DNA of 64,000 nucleotides from Mucilaginibacter_A sp041088075 (lineage in GTDB: Bacteria; Bacteroidota; Bacteroidia; Sphingobacteriales; Sphingobacteriaceae). Every line of letters starts with the position of its first letter. Position 1 is the stretch's first letter. The notes under the pieces were generated by a model. The model was not told where the DNA came from, searched no databases, and saw only the letters and a list, made by a program, of their open reading frames with translations. The translations under genes and the position numbers were made by a program. The stretch covers positions 1 to 64,000 of the forward strand of contig NZ_JBGCVY010000056.1 in the NCBI RefSeq assembly GCF_041088075.1, given 5' to 3'. Of the stretch, positions 6,680 through 16,416 are shown piece after piece.

Positions 6680-9600
6680 TTAAAAACTAGCATTTAGGCC
6701 AAGCAAAAAAGTTCTTGGTTTTGGATAATCGTAAAACTGGATATTCTGGGTAAAATTACTCGAAGGGCCCTGGTTAAAGTTTACCGACCCATTATAGGTT
6801 GAAACTTCAGGGTCATATCCGGTATATTTTGTAATTACGAAAAGGTTCTGTGCCTGTGCATAAACACGTAATCGGCTTAATTTTATCGCCTTTAAAATAT
6901 TGTTAGAGAAATTGTAGCCTAACGTTACTGCCCTTCCCCGGATAAACGACCCGTTTTCAACTTTTGTAGAATAAATTTCTGTTTGGTAGCGAACGTAAGC
7001 AGGCCTGTCTTCAGCTATAAAAGTGTTTTGATTGGTGGGTGTCCAAGCATTTAGTACGGTTGCGTAACTGTTGGCTTGACCAGTACGGTCCTGCCCGGAG
7101 TGCCTGGTTAGGTTCATGATCTGGTTTCCGTAATTAAACTGCAGCTCCACGCCCAAATCAAAACTTTTATAGTTAAAGTTATTGCTGAACGTGCCGTAAC
7201 CATCAGGGATAGATTTGCCAAGTACAACTTTATCAGCAGAGGTAACCCTGCCGTCTCCGTTTGTGTCCTGGATTCTAAGGTCTCCCGGCAACAAGCCGTA
7301 TTTAGCCGCTTGCGCTGCCTCGCCCGTTCCCCAAGTGCCTAAAACTTTGTAGCCATAGAAGCTGCCAGCCGGTAAACCTACGCGCATTAAGTTAAATTGT
7401 GAAAGAAATGTAGGGCCAAGGAAAATATCATCATTAGATGCACCCAAGGCTAAAATCTTGTTATTTAAGAAAGATATGTTGAAATTGGTGTTCCAGCTAA
7501 AATCCCTTGTTTTAATATTAACGGTATTAACTGAAAATTCCAGCCCTCTGTTCTCTAATTTACCTATGTTTTTATAAACGCTGTTAAAGCCGCTTGTTTC
7601 CGGCAGTGGTGCATTTAGTAAAAGTGCTTGTGTTTTTTTTGAATAAGCATCGGCTTCTAAAGTGATACGGTTATCAAACAAACCGAATGATACACCTAAA
7701 TCATATTCCGCAGTTTTTTCCCATTGTAGTTGAGGGTTGCCAATGCTTGTTTGTGTTGTGCCAATTGACTGGCTGCCGCCAAAAACATAATTGGTTGTAT
7801 TGATATTTGCAAGCGATTGGTACTGCCCAATCTCAGAGTTGCCTGTAAGGCCATAACTTAACCTGACTTTAAGATCAGAAATCGTTTTATTGTCTTTCAG
7901 GAAATCCTCTTGCGATACCCTCCAGGCTAATGCTGCCGAAGGGAAAAAACCATATTTAACGTTTTCTCCAAAACGGGATGATCCATCGGTACGGCCTGTT
8001 AAAGTTACCAAGTATTTATCTTTATAGCCATAATTTACCCTTCCGTAAAAAGACTGCATTTGCCATGCCGTATAACCTGATGATGGCAAACCTGGTATAG
8101 AGCCGGCACCAAGATTATAATACTGATAAAAATTATCAGAAAGGCTGCCGGTAGAAGTTCCGAAACCTAATTGTTGAAAATTTTGACGTTCTGTACCTAC
8201 AACTACATTTAAGGCGTGTATTTTATTAAACGTGTTGTTATAGGTAAAATAATTTTGCCATTGCCAAAAAGTATTGTTGTTTTCATTAAGGGAGGCAGAA
8301 CTATAGGTTTGGCTTGCTGTTGATCCTCCTACAAGGCCGGTTTGTGAACTTGGATAATAATTAGCGGAAGTGGTTACACCCAATACACTGCGGAAACTAA
8401 GGCCCTTAAACAAATCAATGTTTGCATAACCGTTGCCGCTGAAAACGCGTAGTTTGGCCAACCGCTGTATTTCCAGTGCCTGGGCTACCGGGTTGTCGCC
8501 GCCTTCCATATTCGGGTAGTCCGTTCTTTTTCCATAACTTCCGTCAGGGTATCTGATAGGTACAATAGGGATCATTTCTATCAACATCCTGGGAATGTTA
8601 TTGCCGCCTGTGCCATAACTGCCGGCCTGTTGGTCCTGGGTGTTATAATTTAAGGTAGCGCCTACTTTTAACCAGGGTTTAACTTGGTTGTCCAACGTTA
8701 AACGGGCATTGTAGCGTTTTAAGTAACTATTAAGGATAATACCTTCATCATCAGCATAGTTTAAAAACAGCCCATAGTTAATGTTTTCTGAACCTCCTGT
8801 AAATGACAGGTTATGGTTTTGGCTGTAAGCAGTCCTTGTGGTTGCTTTTTGCCAGTCAACGTCATACAAAGGGTTTAAATTGGCATCAAATAATTTGCCA
8901 ATCAGTGCTGTCCTTATTTTTACCGGGTCATCATTTACATATTTTCCGGCAGCCCATCCTACCGGATCATATTTTTTTATGTTAGCATAAGATTGGTCTT
9001 CTACGGCCAAAAACTCTTTTGCATTTAGTACAGGAAGCTCTTTTGCCATTTTGCTCAAGCTTACATAACTGTCATAACTAACCGTGCTGGGGCGGTTTTT
9101 AGCGCCTCTTTTTGTAGTGATCAAAATTACGCCATTGGCACCGCGCGTACCGTAAATAGCCGTAGAAGATGCATCTTTAAGTACATCAATAGTGGCTACG
9201 TCATTCGGGTTAATGGAGTTTCCTCCTGCTGTCCATACAATTCCGTCAACTACATATAAAGGATCTGTACTGGTGTTGATAGAGCTGTAACCACGGATAC
9301 GAATCCTGGTATCGCCGCCCGGTTCGCCAGAATTTGTTGATACGTTTACACCGGCTATTTTTCCGGCCAGCTCCTGCTCCAAATTCGTTTGCGGCCGTTC
9401 CTGCAATTGTCTTGCGCTTACACTTCCAACAGATCCCGTTAGGTCAGCACGTCTTTGTGTGCCATAGCCCACCACTACAACTTCACTCAGTGCTTTAGGC
9501 GCTTCGGCCAATACCACATTGATCTGTGATTTGTTTGCAATAGGAATTTCCTGTGTGGTATAACCAACAAAACTAAACACCAGTGTTCCGTTGCCGTCAG

Positions 9601-10108
9601 GGGCGTTTAAGCTGTATTTGCCGTTTACATCGGTTACTGTACCAATGCCTGATCCTTTAACCTTAACACTTACGCCCGGCAAAGGGCCTTTGACATCGCT
9701 TACTGTACCTTGTACTTTTTGGGCGGCAACAACATTGGTCTCAATAGCAGCCTCTTTCTTTTTAACAACAATTGTTTTCTGAATGATCTTGTAGGTTAAA
9801 AGCTGGTCTTTAAAGCATTTGTTCAATGCTTCTTCTACCGTTACCGGGCCTATTTCAATGTTTATTTCCCCGGCTTTTGCTATGTCCTGCTTGTCATATA
9901 AAAAATGGTAACCGGTTTGTTTTTCGATAGCCTTTAGCACTTTTTCGACAGTGGAATTTTTTTGATGAAGTGTTACGATCTGGCTATAAGTTTTAGCGCT
10001 AACATTGGTAAGGGCTGCAATTATCAAAATAGCAGTTAATTTCATAACCAATAAAATTTTGGACAGGTTAGGCCAGGCCAAAGGCATAGCCTCAGAATTA
10101 AAATTCAT
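6680..10108 (-). CDS. SusC/RagA-family TonB-dependent outer-membrane receptor with STN signalling domain
   Basis: The 1142-residue protein has a signal region (about residues 20-40), then a secretin/TonB N-terminal (STN) domain (about 45-112, KQTGYHFLYDKQDI), a carboxypeptidase-regulatory-like beta domain (about 130-205, GPLPGVSVKVKGSGIGTVTD) and a plug (about 215-330). The SusC signature VVDGIVWTAGG and DVLKDASSTAIYGTRGANGV are present, followed by a 22-strand-type barrel ending in Phe. The STN domain is the part that talks to FecR across the periplasm, which fits the FecR and sigma genes immediately upstream. It imports a ligand delivered by SusD. The transported substrate cannot be read from sequence. 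Confidence 0.96.
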   Translation of the reverse strand: MNFNSEAMPLAWPNLSKILLVMKLTAILIIAALTNVSAKTYSQIVTLHQKNSTVEKVLKAIEKQTGYHFLYDKQDIAKAGEINIEIGPVTVEEALNKCFKDQLLTYKIIQKTIVVKKKEAAIETNVVAAQKVQGTVSDVKGPLPGVSVKVKGSGIGTVTDVNGKYSLNAPDGNGTLVFSFVGYTTQEIPIANKSQINVVLAEAPKALSEVVVVGYGTQRRADLTGSVGSVSARQLQERPQTNLEQELAGKIAGVNVSTNSGEPGGDTRIRIRGYSSINTSTDPLYVVDGIVWTAGGNSINPNDVATIDVLKDASSTAIYGTRGANGVILITTKRGAKNRPSTVSYDSYVSLSKMAKELPVLNAKEFLAVEDQSYANIKKYDPVGWAAGKYVNDDPVKIRTALIGKLFDANLNPLYDVDWQKATTRTAYSQNHNLSFTGGSENINYGLFLNYADDEGIILNSYLKRYNARLTLDNQVKPWLKVGATLNYNTQDQQAGSYGTGGNNIPRMLIEMIPIVPIRYPDGSYGKRTDYPNMEGGDNPVAQALEIQRLAKLRVFSGNGYANIDLFKGLSFRSVLGVTTSANYYPSSQTGLVGGSTASQTYSSASLNENNNTFWQWQNYFTYNNTFNKIHALNVVVGTERQNFQQLGFGTSTGSLSDNFYQYYNLGAGSIPGLPSSGYTAWQMQSFYGRVNYGYKDKYLVTLTGRTDGSSRFGENVKYGFFPSAALAWRVSQEDFLKDNKTISDLKVRLSYGLTGNSEIGQYQSLANINTTNYVFGGSQSIGTTQTSIGNPQLQWEKTAEYDLGVSFGLFDNRITLEADAYSKKTQALLLNAPLPETSGFNSVYKNIGKLENRGLEFSVNTVNIKTRDFSWNTNFNISFLNNKILALGASNDDIFLGPTFLSQFNLMRVGLPAGSFYGYKVLGTWGTGEAAQAAKYGLLPGDLRIQDTNGDGRVTSADKVVLGKSIPDGYGTFSNNFNYKSFDLGVELQFNYGNQIMNLTRHSGQDRTGQANSYATVLNAWTPTNQNTFIAEDRPAYVRYQTEIYSTKVENGSFIRGRAVTLGYNFSNNILKAIKLSRLRVYAQAQNLFVITKYTGYDPEVSTYNGSVNFNQGPSSNFTQNIQFYDYPKPRTFLLGLNASF

Positions 10109-10178
10109 AAGTTTGTAGAGTTTGGGTTAAACAATAGCTTTCAATTCGTCGATTGTAATTTGGGGATCCAGACACTTG

Positions 10179-10206
10179 CCGGGAAGTGGTGCAAACACTT
10201 GCCCGG
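10179..10206. other. Hairpin in the leader of the SusC gene
   Basis: CCGGGAAGTG and CACTTGCCCGG can pair with one bulged base over a 7-base loop; the motif ACACTTGCC also repeats directly. It is followed by a T-run only on the plus strand, opposite to the genes here, so it is not an obvious terminator for FecR or SusC. It lies in the 10109-10509 gap, which also holds the repeat element at 10378-10470 and no gene. Confidence 0.4.
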
Positions 10207-10377
10207 TTTTTTATGATCGTTTCGGTTATGGAAACGAAGGGAGCCCCGACGCATATAGGTTTAATTTTGTATTTCTTTCATCATAGCTTAGTTAAAGTGA
10301 ATAATTGGTTTTATTTTATGTTGGTTAAATGCAAACTTGTATAAGTGCCAGTTTAAGTTTTGTTCAATTTATTTTCA

Positions 10378-10470
10378 ATGCTTCTTTTATCACCTAAAAT
10401 CTTAAATTTTCGATTTGGTTTTTATCTCTATCGTTTACAAAAACAAATTTTATAGGTATAAAAGAAGCAT
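10378..10470. repeat. 93 bp inverted-repeat element between fecR and susC
   Basis: ATGCTTCTTTTATCACC starts at 10378 and TATAGGTATAAAAGAAGCAT ends at 10470; the AT-rich centre is longer than in the 44 bp forms. It separates the FecR gene from the SusC gene. Confidence 0.8.
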
Positions 10471-10509
10471 ATTAATTTTCTGATAAAAATTCAAACATCC
10501 CTAACTCCT

Positions 10510-11709
10510 TTATTTCATAACCGTAATATTTCTGCCGTCCATTTTAAAGTTGACACCAAAAAACTTAAGCATGTTCAACAATTCGGAAATCTTTACACTG
10601 CGCGATATCCGGCCTGTAAACTGTTTAACCGGTATTTTCCCTTCGTAACTTGTTTTTACATTGTACCATCTTTCGGCCTGCCGCATTACGGTTTCGATGC
10701 CCGCATCTTTAAACTGGAAAAGGCCGTTTTTCCAGGCTGTTTCGTCGTCCACATCTGCATCTTCAATAATCTTTGTTTGGCCTTGTGCATTTAAAAGCGC
10801 TTGCTGGCCGGGTTTAAGAAAATTAACCGAATTCCCGCTTTTTACTTTTACTGATCCTTCCAATAATGTGGTTTTTATAACACTTTCGTTGGCATAAGCC
10901 ATCACGTTAAAATGCGTGCCCAGTACTTCGATTACAGAGCGGCCTGTTTTTACAACAAACGGCATTGCCGCGTTTTTTGCCACTTCAAAATAAGCTTCGC
11001 CGGTTATTTCAACTTCTCTTTTTTTGCCGGTAAAAACAGCAGGGAAACGCAAAGATGAAGCCGCATTGAGCCAAACTTTACTGCCATCGGCAAGTACAAC
11101 CTGGTATTGGCCGCCTGTTGGCGTTGAAATGGTATTTAAGGCAATGTTATGGTCATTCGGTAAACCAACTGGTGCTTTATAAATCACCTGCCCGTCTTTG
11201 GTTTTGGCAATGTTGGTGGTTCCTTGTTTTGCTAAAAGCCCGGTATGTGCATTGTCCAATACGATTGTTTTGCCGTTTGCAAGCGTCAGGATGGCTTTGT
11301 TCCCTCCCGGCAGGATGTCGTTTTTAGGCTGATGTTTTTGGGCTGTTTTGTTACAGCACTTTTGCGGCCGGTTAAAATAAAAACGGGCCCCAATACTTAA
11401 TAAAAGCAGGGCCGCGGCCGCCGCCGTAATTTTTTTCCATATTGGAATTTGCTTAATTGATGGTAAGGTAACGCTATCTTCCTCTTTGGCTTTGACATGT
11501 AAAATATAATCCAGGATCTGACCGCTTTTTACCGGATCGAAAACATCTTCCTTATTTTCAAATCCGTCCCAGGTGTTTTTTAAAAGGGAAGTCAATTCCT
11601 CATCACCCGCATAGGTATCCAATAATTCAAAAAGTTCCTGCTCTTCTTGCTTAGTGGCAGTTTTTTTGAAGTATTGGTTAAATAGGTAGTTCAACCTTGC
11701 ATTTGGCAT
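10510..11709 (-). CDS. FecR-family anti-sigma factor
   Basis: The 399-residue product (ATG at 11709; a GTG two codons earlier is less likely) has a cytoplasmic N-terminal helical domain (about 1-85), one transmembrane helix (about 90-110, WKKITAAAAALLLLSIGA), a FecR domain (about 180-285, TPTGGQYQVVLADGSKVWLNA) and a C-terminal DUF4974-like domain ending GRNITVMK. It would hold the neighbouring ECF sigma factor inactive and release it when the STN domain of the SusC receptor signals ligand binding. The gene lies between sigma (111 bp upstream) and susC. Confidence 0.94.
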   Translation of the reverse strand: MPNARLNYLFNQYFKKTATKQEEQELFELLDTYAGDEELTSLLKNTWDGFENKEDVFDPVKSGQILDYILHVKAKEEDSVTLPSIKQIPIWKKITAAAAALLLLSIGARFYFNRPQKCCNKTAQKHQPKNDILPGGNKAILTLANGKTIVLDNAHTGLLAKQGTTNIAKTKDGQVIYKAPVGLPNDHNIALNTISTPTGGQYQVVLADGSKVWLNAASSLRFPAVFTGKKREVEITGEAYFEVAKNAAMPFVVKTGRSVIEVLGTHFNVMAYANESVIKTTLLEGSVKVKSGNSVNFLKPGQQALLNAQGQTKIIEDADVDDETAWKNGLFQFKDAGIETVMRQAERWYNVKTSYEGKIPVKQFTGRISRSVKISELLNMLKFFGVNFKMDGRNITVMK

Positions 11710-11820
11710 TATCACCCGGATTAATATTTTTAGTACAGCTGGTTAACAAGGAAGTTGAGGCGACCTTGTGTACAAGACAACCAACACTTACAAAAAGGGG
11801 ATATTGATTCTAAAAAAAAA

Positions 11821-12402
11821 TTAAAAAAACAGCAGGGCCAACAAAATTAAGCGGGCGGCTACGTTTGCATTAACATAATTGGTGATGGAAGCGGTAGCAA
11901 TCTGCAAGTATTTTTTCACGGTTTCGTGCGATAAGCCGAGATTCTCCGATATTTCGGCATACTTTAAACGTTTGTGCCGGCTTAGCAAATATACTTTTTG
12001 TTGTTGCGGCGGCAGGTGGTCTATGGCTTCGTCCAGCAAACTGTAATAGGGGTTAAGCTCTGCTTGTGCCAAAAAATTTTGTGTATAATGCGCTTCCGGC
12101 TCTTTCTGTGCCAAACGCGCTTTAACCAGCTTTTTTAAGGCATTCAACGTGTGGTTTTTAGATACCACAAACAAATAAGCTTTAAAATTTTGTACTTCCC
12201 GGAGCGTTTCCCGGTTCAGCCAAATCTTTAAGAATACATCCAGCACAACTTCTTCTGCCAGTTCGGCTGAATTGGTAAGCCGTAAAACGTAAGTGCCCAA
12301 CTGCTGGTGGTAAGTATTAAACAAATGTTGAAATGCCTGCTCGTTTCCCAGGGAGATTTGCAGGCACAGGTTTTTGTCGCAATTAATAGGTTGGTCAGCC
12401 AT
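11821..12402 (-). CDS. ECF (group 4) RNA polymerase sigma factor
   Basis: The 193-residue protein has region 2 (about 25-90, FQHLFNTYHQQLGTYV and AEEVVLDVFLKIW) and region 4 (about 125-180, IDHLPPQQQKVYLLSRH, then the HTH AEISENLGLSHETVKKYL). The hydrophobic C-terminus (ARLILLALLFF) is common in Bacteroidota FecI-like sigmas. It probably drives the susC/susD genes when freed from FecR. It starts with ATG at 12402. Confidence 0.94.
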   Translation of the reverse strand: MADQPINCDKNLCLQISLGNEQAFQHLFNTYHQQLGTYVLRLTNSAELAEEVVLDVFLKIWLNRETLREVQNFKAYLFVVSKNHTLNALKKLVKARLAQKEPEAHYTQNFLAQAELNPYYSLLDEAIDHLPPQQQKVYLLSRHKRLKYAEISENLGLSHETVKKYLQIATASITNYVNANVAARLILLALLFF

Positions 12403-12496
12403 GGTTTATAATTGGTTCGGGAAATGTAGCCATAAAATTACATTCTTTCCAATTAATAAAATAAGCCCTTGCTTAAATTATTTTTTAAAAACCAAT

Positions 12497-12540
12497 ATGC
12501 TTCTTTTACCACTGTTTTTTTAGGGTGGTAAAAGAAGCAT
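12497..12540. repeat. 44 bp inverted-repeat element
   Basis: ATGCTTCTTTTACCAC faces GGTGGTAAAAGAAGCAT over a T-rich loop. It lies in the 12403-12728 gap together with a second copy at 12631; nothing else is recognisable there except short direct repeats of CATGACCCAT at 12685-12724. Confidence 0.85.
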
Positions 12541-12630
12541 GATGATTTAGGCAAAAGGTTTGCAGGCTCGCCCTTGAACAGGTTTACGGTTCGTGCTATT
12601 TAATTCAAGCAAAAATCGGATTAAACAAAA

Positions 12631-12674
12631 ATGCTTCTTTTACCACCCCAAAAAAAGGGTGATAAAAGAAGCAT
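12631..12674. repeat. 44 bp inverted-repeat element
   Basis: ATGCTTCTTTTACCACCC faces GGGTGATAAAAGAAGCAT over an 8-base A-rich loop. It lies 3' of the M16 peptidase gene that ends at 12729. Confidence 0.85.
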
Positions 12675-12728
12675 CTGACAGGTTTTGACCATGACCCATG
12701 ATCTATGAACCATGACCCATCACCCAAC

Positions 12729-15575
12729 CTATTTCTTCTCCGGCAGTAAAATAAAACGGATCAGGTTTTCGCCGCTTAAATGTTGGTTGGCCGTCGCTTT
12801 TGTACTTTGAACGGTGATCTGGTTTAGGTTTTTCACATGTTCCAACACATCGGCCGGGTCTTGCTGATATTGATAACTTCTGGAAATCTGTCCCAGCCAA
12901 AAGCCGTTGTTTTTCAATTGCAGTTCTGTCGAGCGGCTTTCCTCGGCCACAAATTTTTCGATGTCTGTCTTTTCGGCACCGTTCTTTTTGATCAGATCAA
13001 TTTCTTCCAGTGCAGCCGAAATCAGCTTGTTTACATTTTCGGGCGCACAGCCAAAAGAAACAGTGATGTTGAAACGTTGTTCCGGGATTTTGGTGTAACT
13101 GGCATTTACGCGAGGCGAATAAACGCCACTTTCTTTCTCGCGCAAACGTTCGATCATTTTAATGTTCAGGATTTCTTCCAGCGCATCCAACTGCAAATTA
13201 TTGGCCTCGCTGTATTTGTAATCTCCCGTAAAAACCAATTGCACCGAACTTTTTGCCTCCAAACCTTTGTAAACCGTTTTGGTGATTTTGCCGGCCGGCG
13301 CATGGATATTTAGGTCTTTAAAAGAAGCATTGCTTCCGGTTGCAGGCAGCGCGCCCAGGTATTTTTCCAGCAGCGGTTTTATTTTTTCGGGGTCGAAATT
13401 TCCAACCAACGTAAAAACATCATGGCCATGATCGGCAAAACGCTGCTGGTAAAAGGCAAAAGCTTTATCCAGCGAAGCAGCGTCCAATTGTTTTAAAGTT
13501 GGTATCCTGCCGCGCAAATTGTAACTGCTCATTACAGCGGAAACGGTATCCTGGAAAACGTTTTCCGGAACAGCTCCACGGCTGGCAATTACGGTTTTAT
13601 ATTGACTGAGGTTGGAATTCCAGATGTTAGGGTCTTTGCGCGGAGAAGTGGTGTACAAATAAATCAACTGCAAGGCCGTTTCCAAATCTTTTGGCGAAGC
13701 ACTGCCGCTAAAACCCTGCGCCGTAGAACTGATGTAAGGCGAAACGTTGGCGATTTTGCCGGCCAGCATTTTATCCAATTGGATTTGGGTGAAGTTGCCC
13801 ACGCCGCTGCTGCCCACAATTCCATCGGCAAAACTTGACGAAATATAATCGGCATCACTGGCCAGAGAAGTTCCGCCGAAACTGAAACTGTTGATCAGGA
13901 TCTGGTCGTTTTTAAAATCAGTTGGTTTCAAAACCACTTTTACGCCGTTTCCTAAAGTCATTTCGGTGGAATTAATGGCCGCGTTTTTCTTTTCGGAAAC
14001 TGTTTTAGAACCGGTTGGCACTTTTTCTAAAAGCGGGCTTTTGCTCACTTCGTCCACATAAGCTTTAATCCCTTCGCCTGCGGTCGAAATCCAATTAAGC
14101 AACGTTTTTTCGGTTGGCAAATTGGCTTTTTCTTTCTCGGGAGCCTGCACAATCACTACGCGGTTTTCATCGCTGATGAACTTTTTGGTGAGGCCGTTCA
14201 ATTCACTCAACGTAATCCGACCGATGTTTTTCTGATAGAAATCGTGCTTAAAATCAATACTCGGGATGGCATCGCCTTTTAAAAAGTTTTGCTGGTACTG
14301 GTTTACAAAAACCGAAGAACGCGTTTTGTCCTTCTCGTTAAACTGCTGGTCTAATGCGGCCATCACGCTTTGTTTGGCACGGTCTAATTCGGTTTGCGTG
14401 AAGCCAAATTTTTGTACGCGTTCGTTTTCGGCAACAATTGCTTTTACGCCTTTTTCCAATTCGCCTGGTTTGGTTACCACGATGGAACTAAACGCTTCCA
14501 GGTCAGCCAGAAAATCGCTGTAACTGCTTTGCGCAAACAAAAACGGCGGGTTGCTTTGCTGCGTGAGTTCGGAAATACGCGCATTAATCATGCTGTTGAA
14601 CAAATTGATGCGCAGGTTTTGCAGCATATCCAGCGTGGTTTTTACAACCGTTCCCGGCCGTTTTATAATAATCTGGGCGATGGTGTAAGGCTGCTCTTTG
14701 TCGGTTACTATTTTTACCAGCGTTTGTTTGTGCACCGGGATTTCATATTTCACATATGGTTTTTCTTTGGCCGGGTTTTTCAGTTCCGAAAAGTTTTGCC
14801 TAATTAATGCCAAAACCTGCTTCGGGTCAAAATCGCCAACGGCAACCACCGCTTGCAAATCCGGACGGTACCAATCCTTGTAAAAATTTTTGATTGTTTG
14901 TGGTTTAAAGTTTTTAAGGATGTCTTCTTTCCCAATCGGCAAACGCTGGGCGTAACGCGAATTGTTCAGGATAATCGGAAGCGTTTGTAAAGAAATCCGC
15001 TCCTGTGCATTTTTACCGCGCAAACGTTCTTCTTCCAAAACCACGCCGCGTTCTTTGTTGATCTCGCTGTCGTCAAACGTATCCATACCCGCCCAATTGG
15101 CCAGGATATCAAAACCTTTGGCAAAAAGCTTGGTACTGTCAGTTGGCATCGGCAACTGATAAACCGTTTGGTCGAACGAAGTATAAGCGTTTAAATCGGC
15201 GCCAAATTTAATCCCGGATTTTTGCAAAAAGTTGACCAGTTCGTTTTTCGGATAATCGCGCGTGCCGTTAAAAGCCATGTGTTCTACAAAATGCGCCAAA
15301 CCCTGCTGGTCGTCGTTTTCTAAAACTGAACCTGCTTTGTTTATCAGGTATAAATCGGCGCGGTTTTTCGGCTCTGTGTTTTTGCGGATGTAATACGTTA
15401 AGCCGTTGGGCAGTTTGCCGATAAGCACGGCCGGGTCGGCCGGGACAAGCGAACCAGCCAGAACTTCGGGGCGCGGCCTGTTCCGGGGCGAAGGCTGCGG
15501 TTTGGTTTGGGCGATTGCGGCGGTTTCAAAAGCCAGCAAAGCAATCGAAAGGTAGAGGAAGCGGTTTTTTAGCAT
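12729..15575 (-). CDS. Secreted M16 (insulinase/pitrilysin) family zinc metallopeptidase
   Basis: The 948-residue full-length, two-repeat M16 protein starts at ATG 15575 (a TTG 12 bp upstream is less likely) with a signal peptide (LYLSIALLAFETAAIAQ). The inverted zinc motif HFVEH lies at about residues 95-99, with the downstream Glu in EINKERGVVLEEE. The second half (from about residue 530, NGVKVVLKPTDF) is the non-catalytic repeat that closes the chamber. It would degrade peptides in the periplasm. The 12-mer ATGCTTCTTTTA lies in frame at 13319-13330 (NASFK). Two half-size relatives are encoded at 43764 and 47637. Confidence 0.95.
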   Translation of the reverse strand: MLKNRFLYLSIALLAFETAAIAQTKPQPSPRNRPRPEVLAGSLVPADPAVLIGKLPNGLTYYIRKNTEPKNRADLYLINKAGSVLENDDQQGLAHFVEHMAFNGTRDYPKNELVNFLQKSGIKFGADLNAYTSFDQTVYQLPMPTDSTKLFAKGFDILANWAGMDTFDDSEINKERGVVLEEERLRGKNAQERISLQTLPIILNNSRYAQRLPIGKEDILKNFKPQTIKNFYKDWYRPDLQAVVAVGDFDPKQVLALIRQNFSELKNPAKEKPYVKYEIPVHKQTLVKIVTDKEQPYTIAQIIIKRPGTVVKTTLDMLQNLRINLFNSMINARISELTQQSNPPFLFAQSSYSDFLADLEAFSSIVVTKPGELEKGVKAIVAENERVQKFGFTQTELDRAKQSVMAALDQQFNEKDKTRSSVFVNQYQQNFLKGDAIPSIDFKHDFYQKNIGRITLSELNGLTKKFISDENRVVIVQAPEKEKANLPTEKTLLNWISTAGEGIKAYVDEVSKSPLLEKVPTGSKTVSEKKNAAINSTEMTLGNGVKVVLKPTDFKNDQILINSFSFGGTSLASDADYISSSFADGIVGSSGVGNFTQIQLDKMLAGKIANVSPYISSTAQGFSGSASPKDLETALQLIYLYTTSPRKDPNIWNSNLSQYKTVIASRGAVPENVFQDTVSAVMSSYNLRGRIPTLKQLDAASLDKAFAFYQQRFADHGHDVFTLVGNFDPEKIKPLLEKYLGALPATGSNASFKDLNIHAPAGKITKTVYKGLEAKSSVQLVFTGDYKYSEANNLQLDALEEILNIKMIERLREKESGVYSPRVNASYTKIPEQRFNITVSFGCAPENVNKLISAALEEIDLIKKNGAEKTDIEKFVAEESRSTELQLKNNGFWLGQISRSYQYQQDPADVLEHVKNLNQITVQSTKATANQHLSGENLIRFILLPEKK

Positions 15576-15616
15576 GAAAAAAGTCAATAAGGTTTTACGT
15601 GTTTTAGAATTAGGGG

Positions 15617-15640
15617 ATACTGTTTTTATCGGTGTTTTTT
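15617..15640. repeat. Single arm, ATACTGTTTTTA variant, upstream of the M16 gene
   Basis: ATACTGTTTTTATCGGTG at 15617, with no facing arm. It marks one edge of the restriction-modification pair; a full element marks the other edge at 17475-17647. Confidence 0.6.
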
Positions 15641-15664
15641 TGGTGTTAAAATTGAAATGCCTAT

Positions 15665-16408
15665 TTAGGTTAGCTCGGTTACTGTTATCCAGCTATTGTT
15701 AAACCCTACTTTATCAAGTACAAAATCCTTAGATACAACTTCTGGCTTTCGTAAATTTATTACCAGCCTTTCTTTTGGTACTGATTCAAATATCGTGAAT
15801 TGTTGCCCTCCTGATTGCCAGGTAAATTTTTGAACCTCATTTTCTTTATAGTAACCGTACAGGTTTTTGCCATTCCATTTCCAAAAAAATAATTCAGGGT
15901 CGTATCTGATTGCATCAACCTCGTATATCACACATTCTAATAAATTTTTAGACCGGATTAAAATTATAGTCCTTAAATGTTGAAACTTCTCACGTATTGC
16001 AGAAACCCTGGCGTTGTAAATGTTCAAAACTTTTTCCCCATGCTCTTCCGGGAATAAACCAGGTTGCACGTTGTAGTTATATGAATTTATCAAATCATTC
16101 CTGCCAGAAATCAACCTAATGTTTGTAACGGTAGAGGGTTTTTTATTCAGGATAGATTTTGCGCCCCATGCAGTATTGCCCATCCTGATGTCATCTAACC
16201 CTACAACACTCGGTGTCCAGTCTGCGCCAATGGCTTTTCCAAAAATAGCTTCCCATTCTTTCCCTTCTATATCGGCCTCTCCTCTTGTGGCAAGTATATA
16301 AACCAATTGCTCGCCAATTTTGTAAGGGAAATCTTTCGGAAACTTATTTAACGGGTAGGGAGGGACAGATTTATTAACGGTCCTTAATTTAGGTGAATTG
16401 TTGTCCAT
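15665..16408 (-). CDS. Probable type II restriction endonuclease
   Basis: The 247-residue protein is encoded 8 bp downstream of a C5-cytosine methyltransferase gene on the same strand, the classical arrangement of a type II restriction-modification pair. The call rests on this position; no PD-(D/E)XK core could be placed with certainty. Candidate acidic/basic residues occur in YILATRGEADIEGKEWEAIFGKAIGADW (about residues 31-58, split here only for description) and LECVIYEVDAIRYDPELFFWKW. If active it should cut the sequence the partner methylates. The gene is AT-richer than its neighbours, suggesting transfer. Confidence 0.7.
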   Translation of the reverse strand: MDNNSPKLRTVNKSVPPYPLNKFPKDFPYKIGEQLVYILATRGEADIEGKEWEAIFGKAIGADWTPSVVGLDDIRMGNTAWGAKSILNKKPSTVTNIRLISGRNDLINSYNYNVQPGLFPEEHGEKVLNIYNARVSAIREKFQHLRTIILIRSKNLLECVIYEVDAIRYDPELFFWKWNGKNLYGYYKENEVQKFTWQSGGQQFTIFESVPKERLVINLRKPEVVSKDFVLDKVGFNNSWITVTELT

Positions 16409-16416
16409 CCACGTTG

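Noticed and set aside
10179..10210. Rho-independent terminator
   Set aside because: The T-run follows the hairpin only on the plus strand, while all genes here are on the minus strand.
12685..12724. Short direct repeats of CATGACCCAT as a regulatory site
   Set aside because: Only two or three imperfect copies in a short stretch; no consistent spacing or link to a promoter was seen.
12703..12900. Small minus-strand gene overlapping the M16 3' end
   Set aside because: It is a shadow frame of the well-supported M16 coding sequence.
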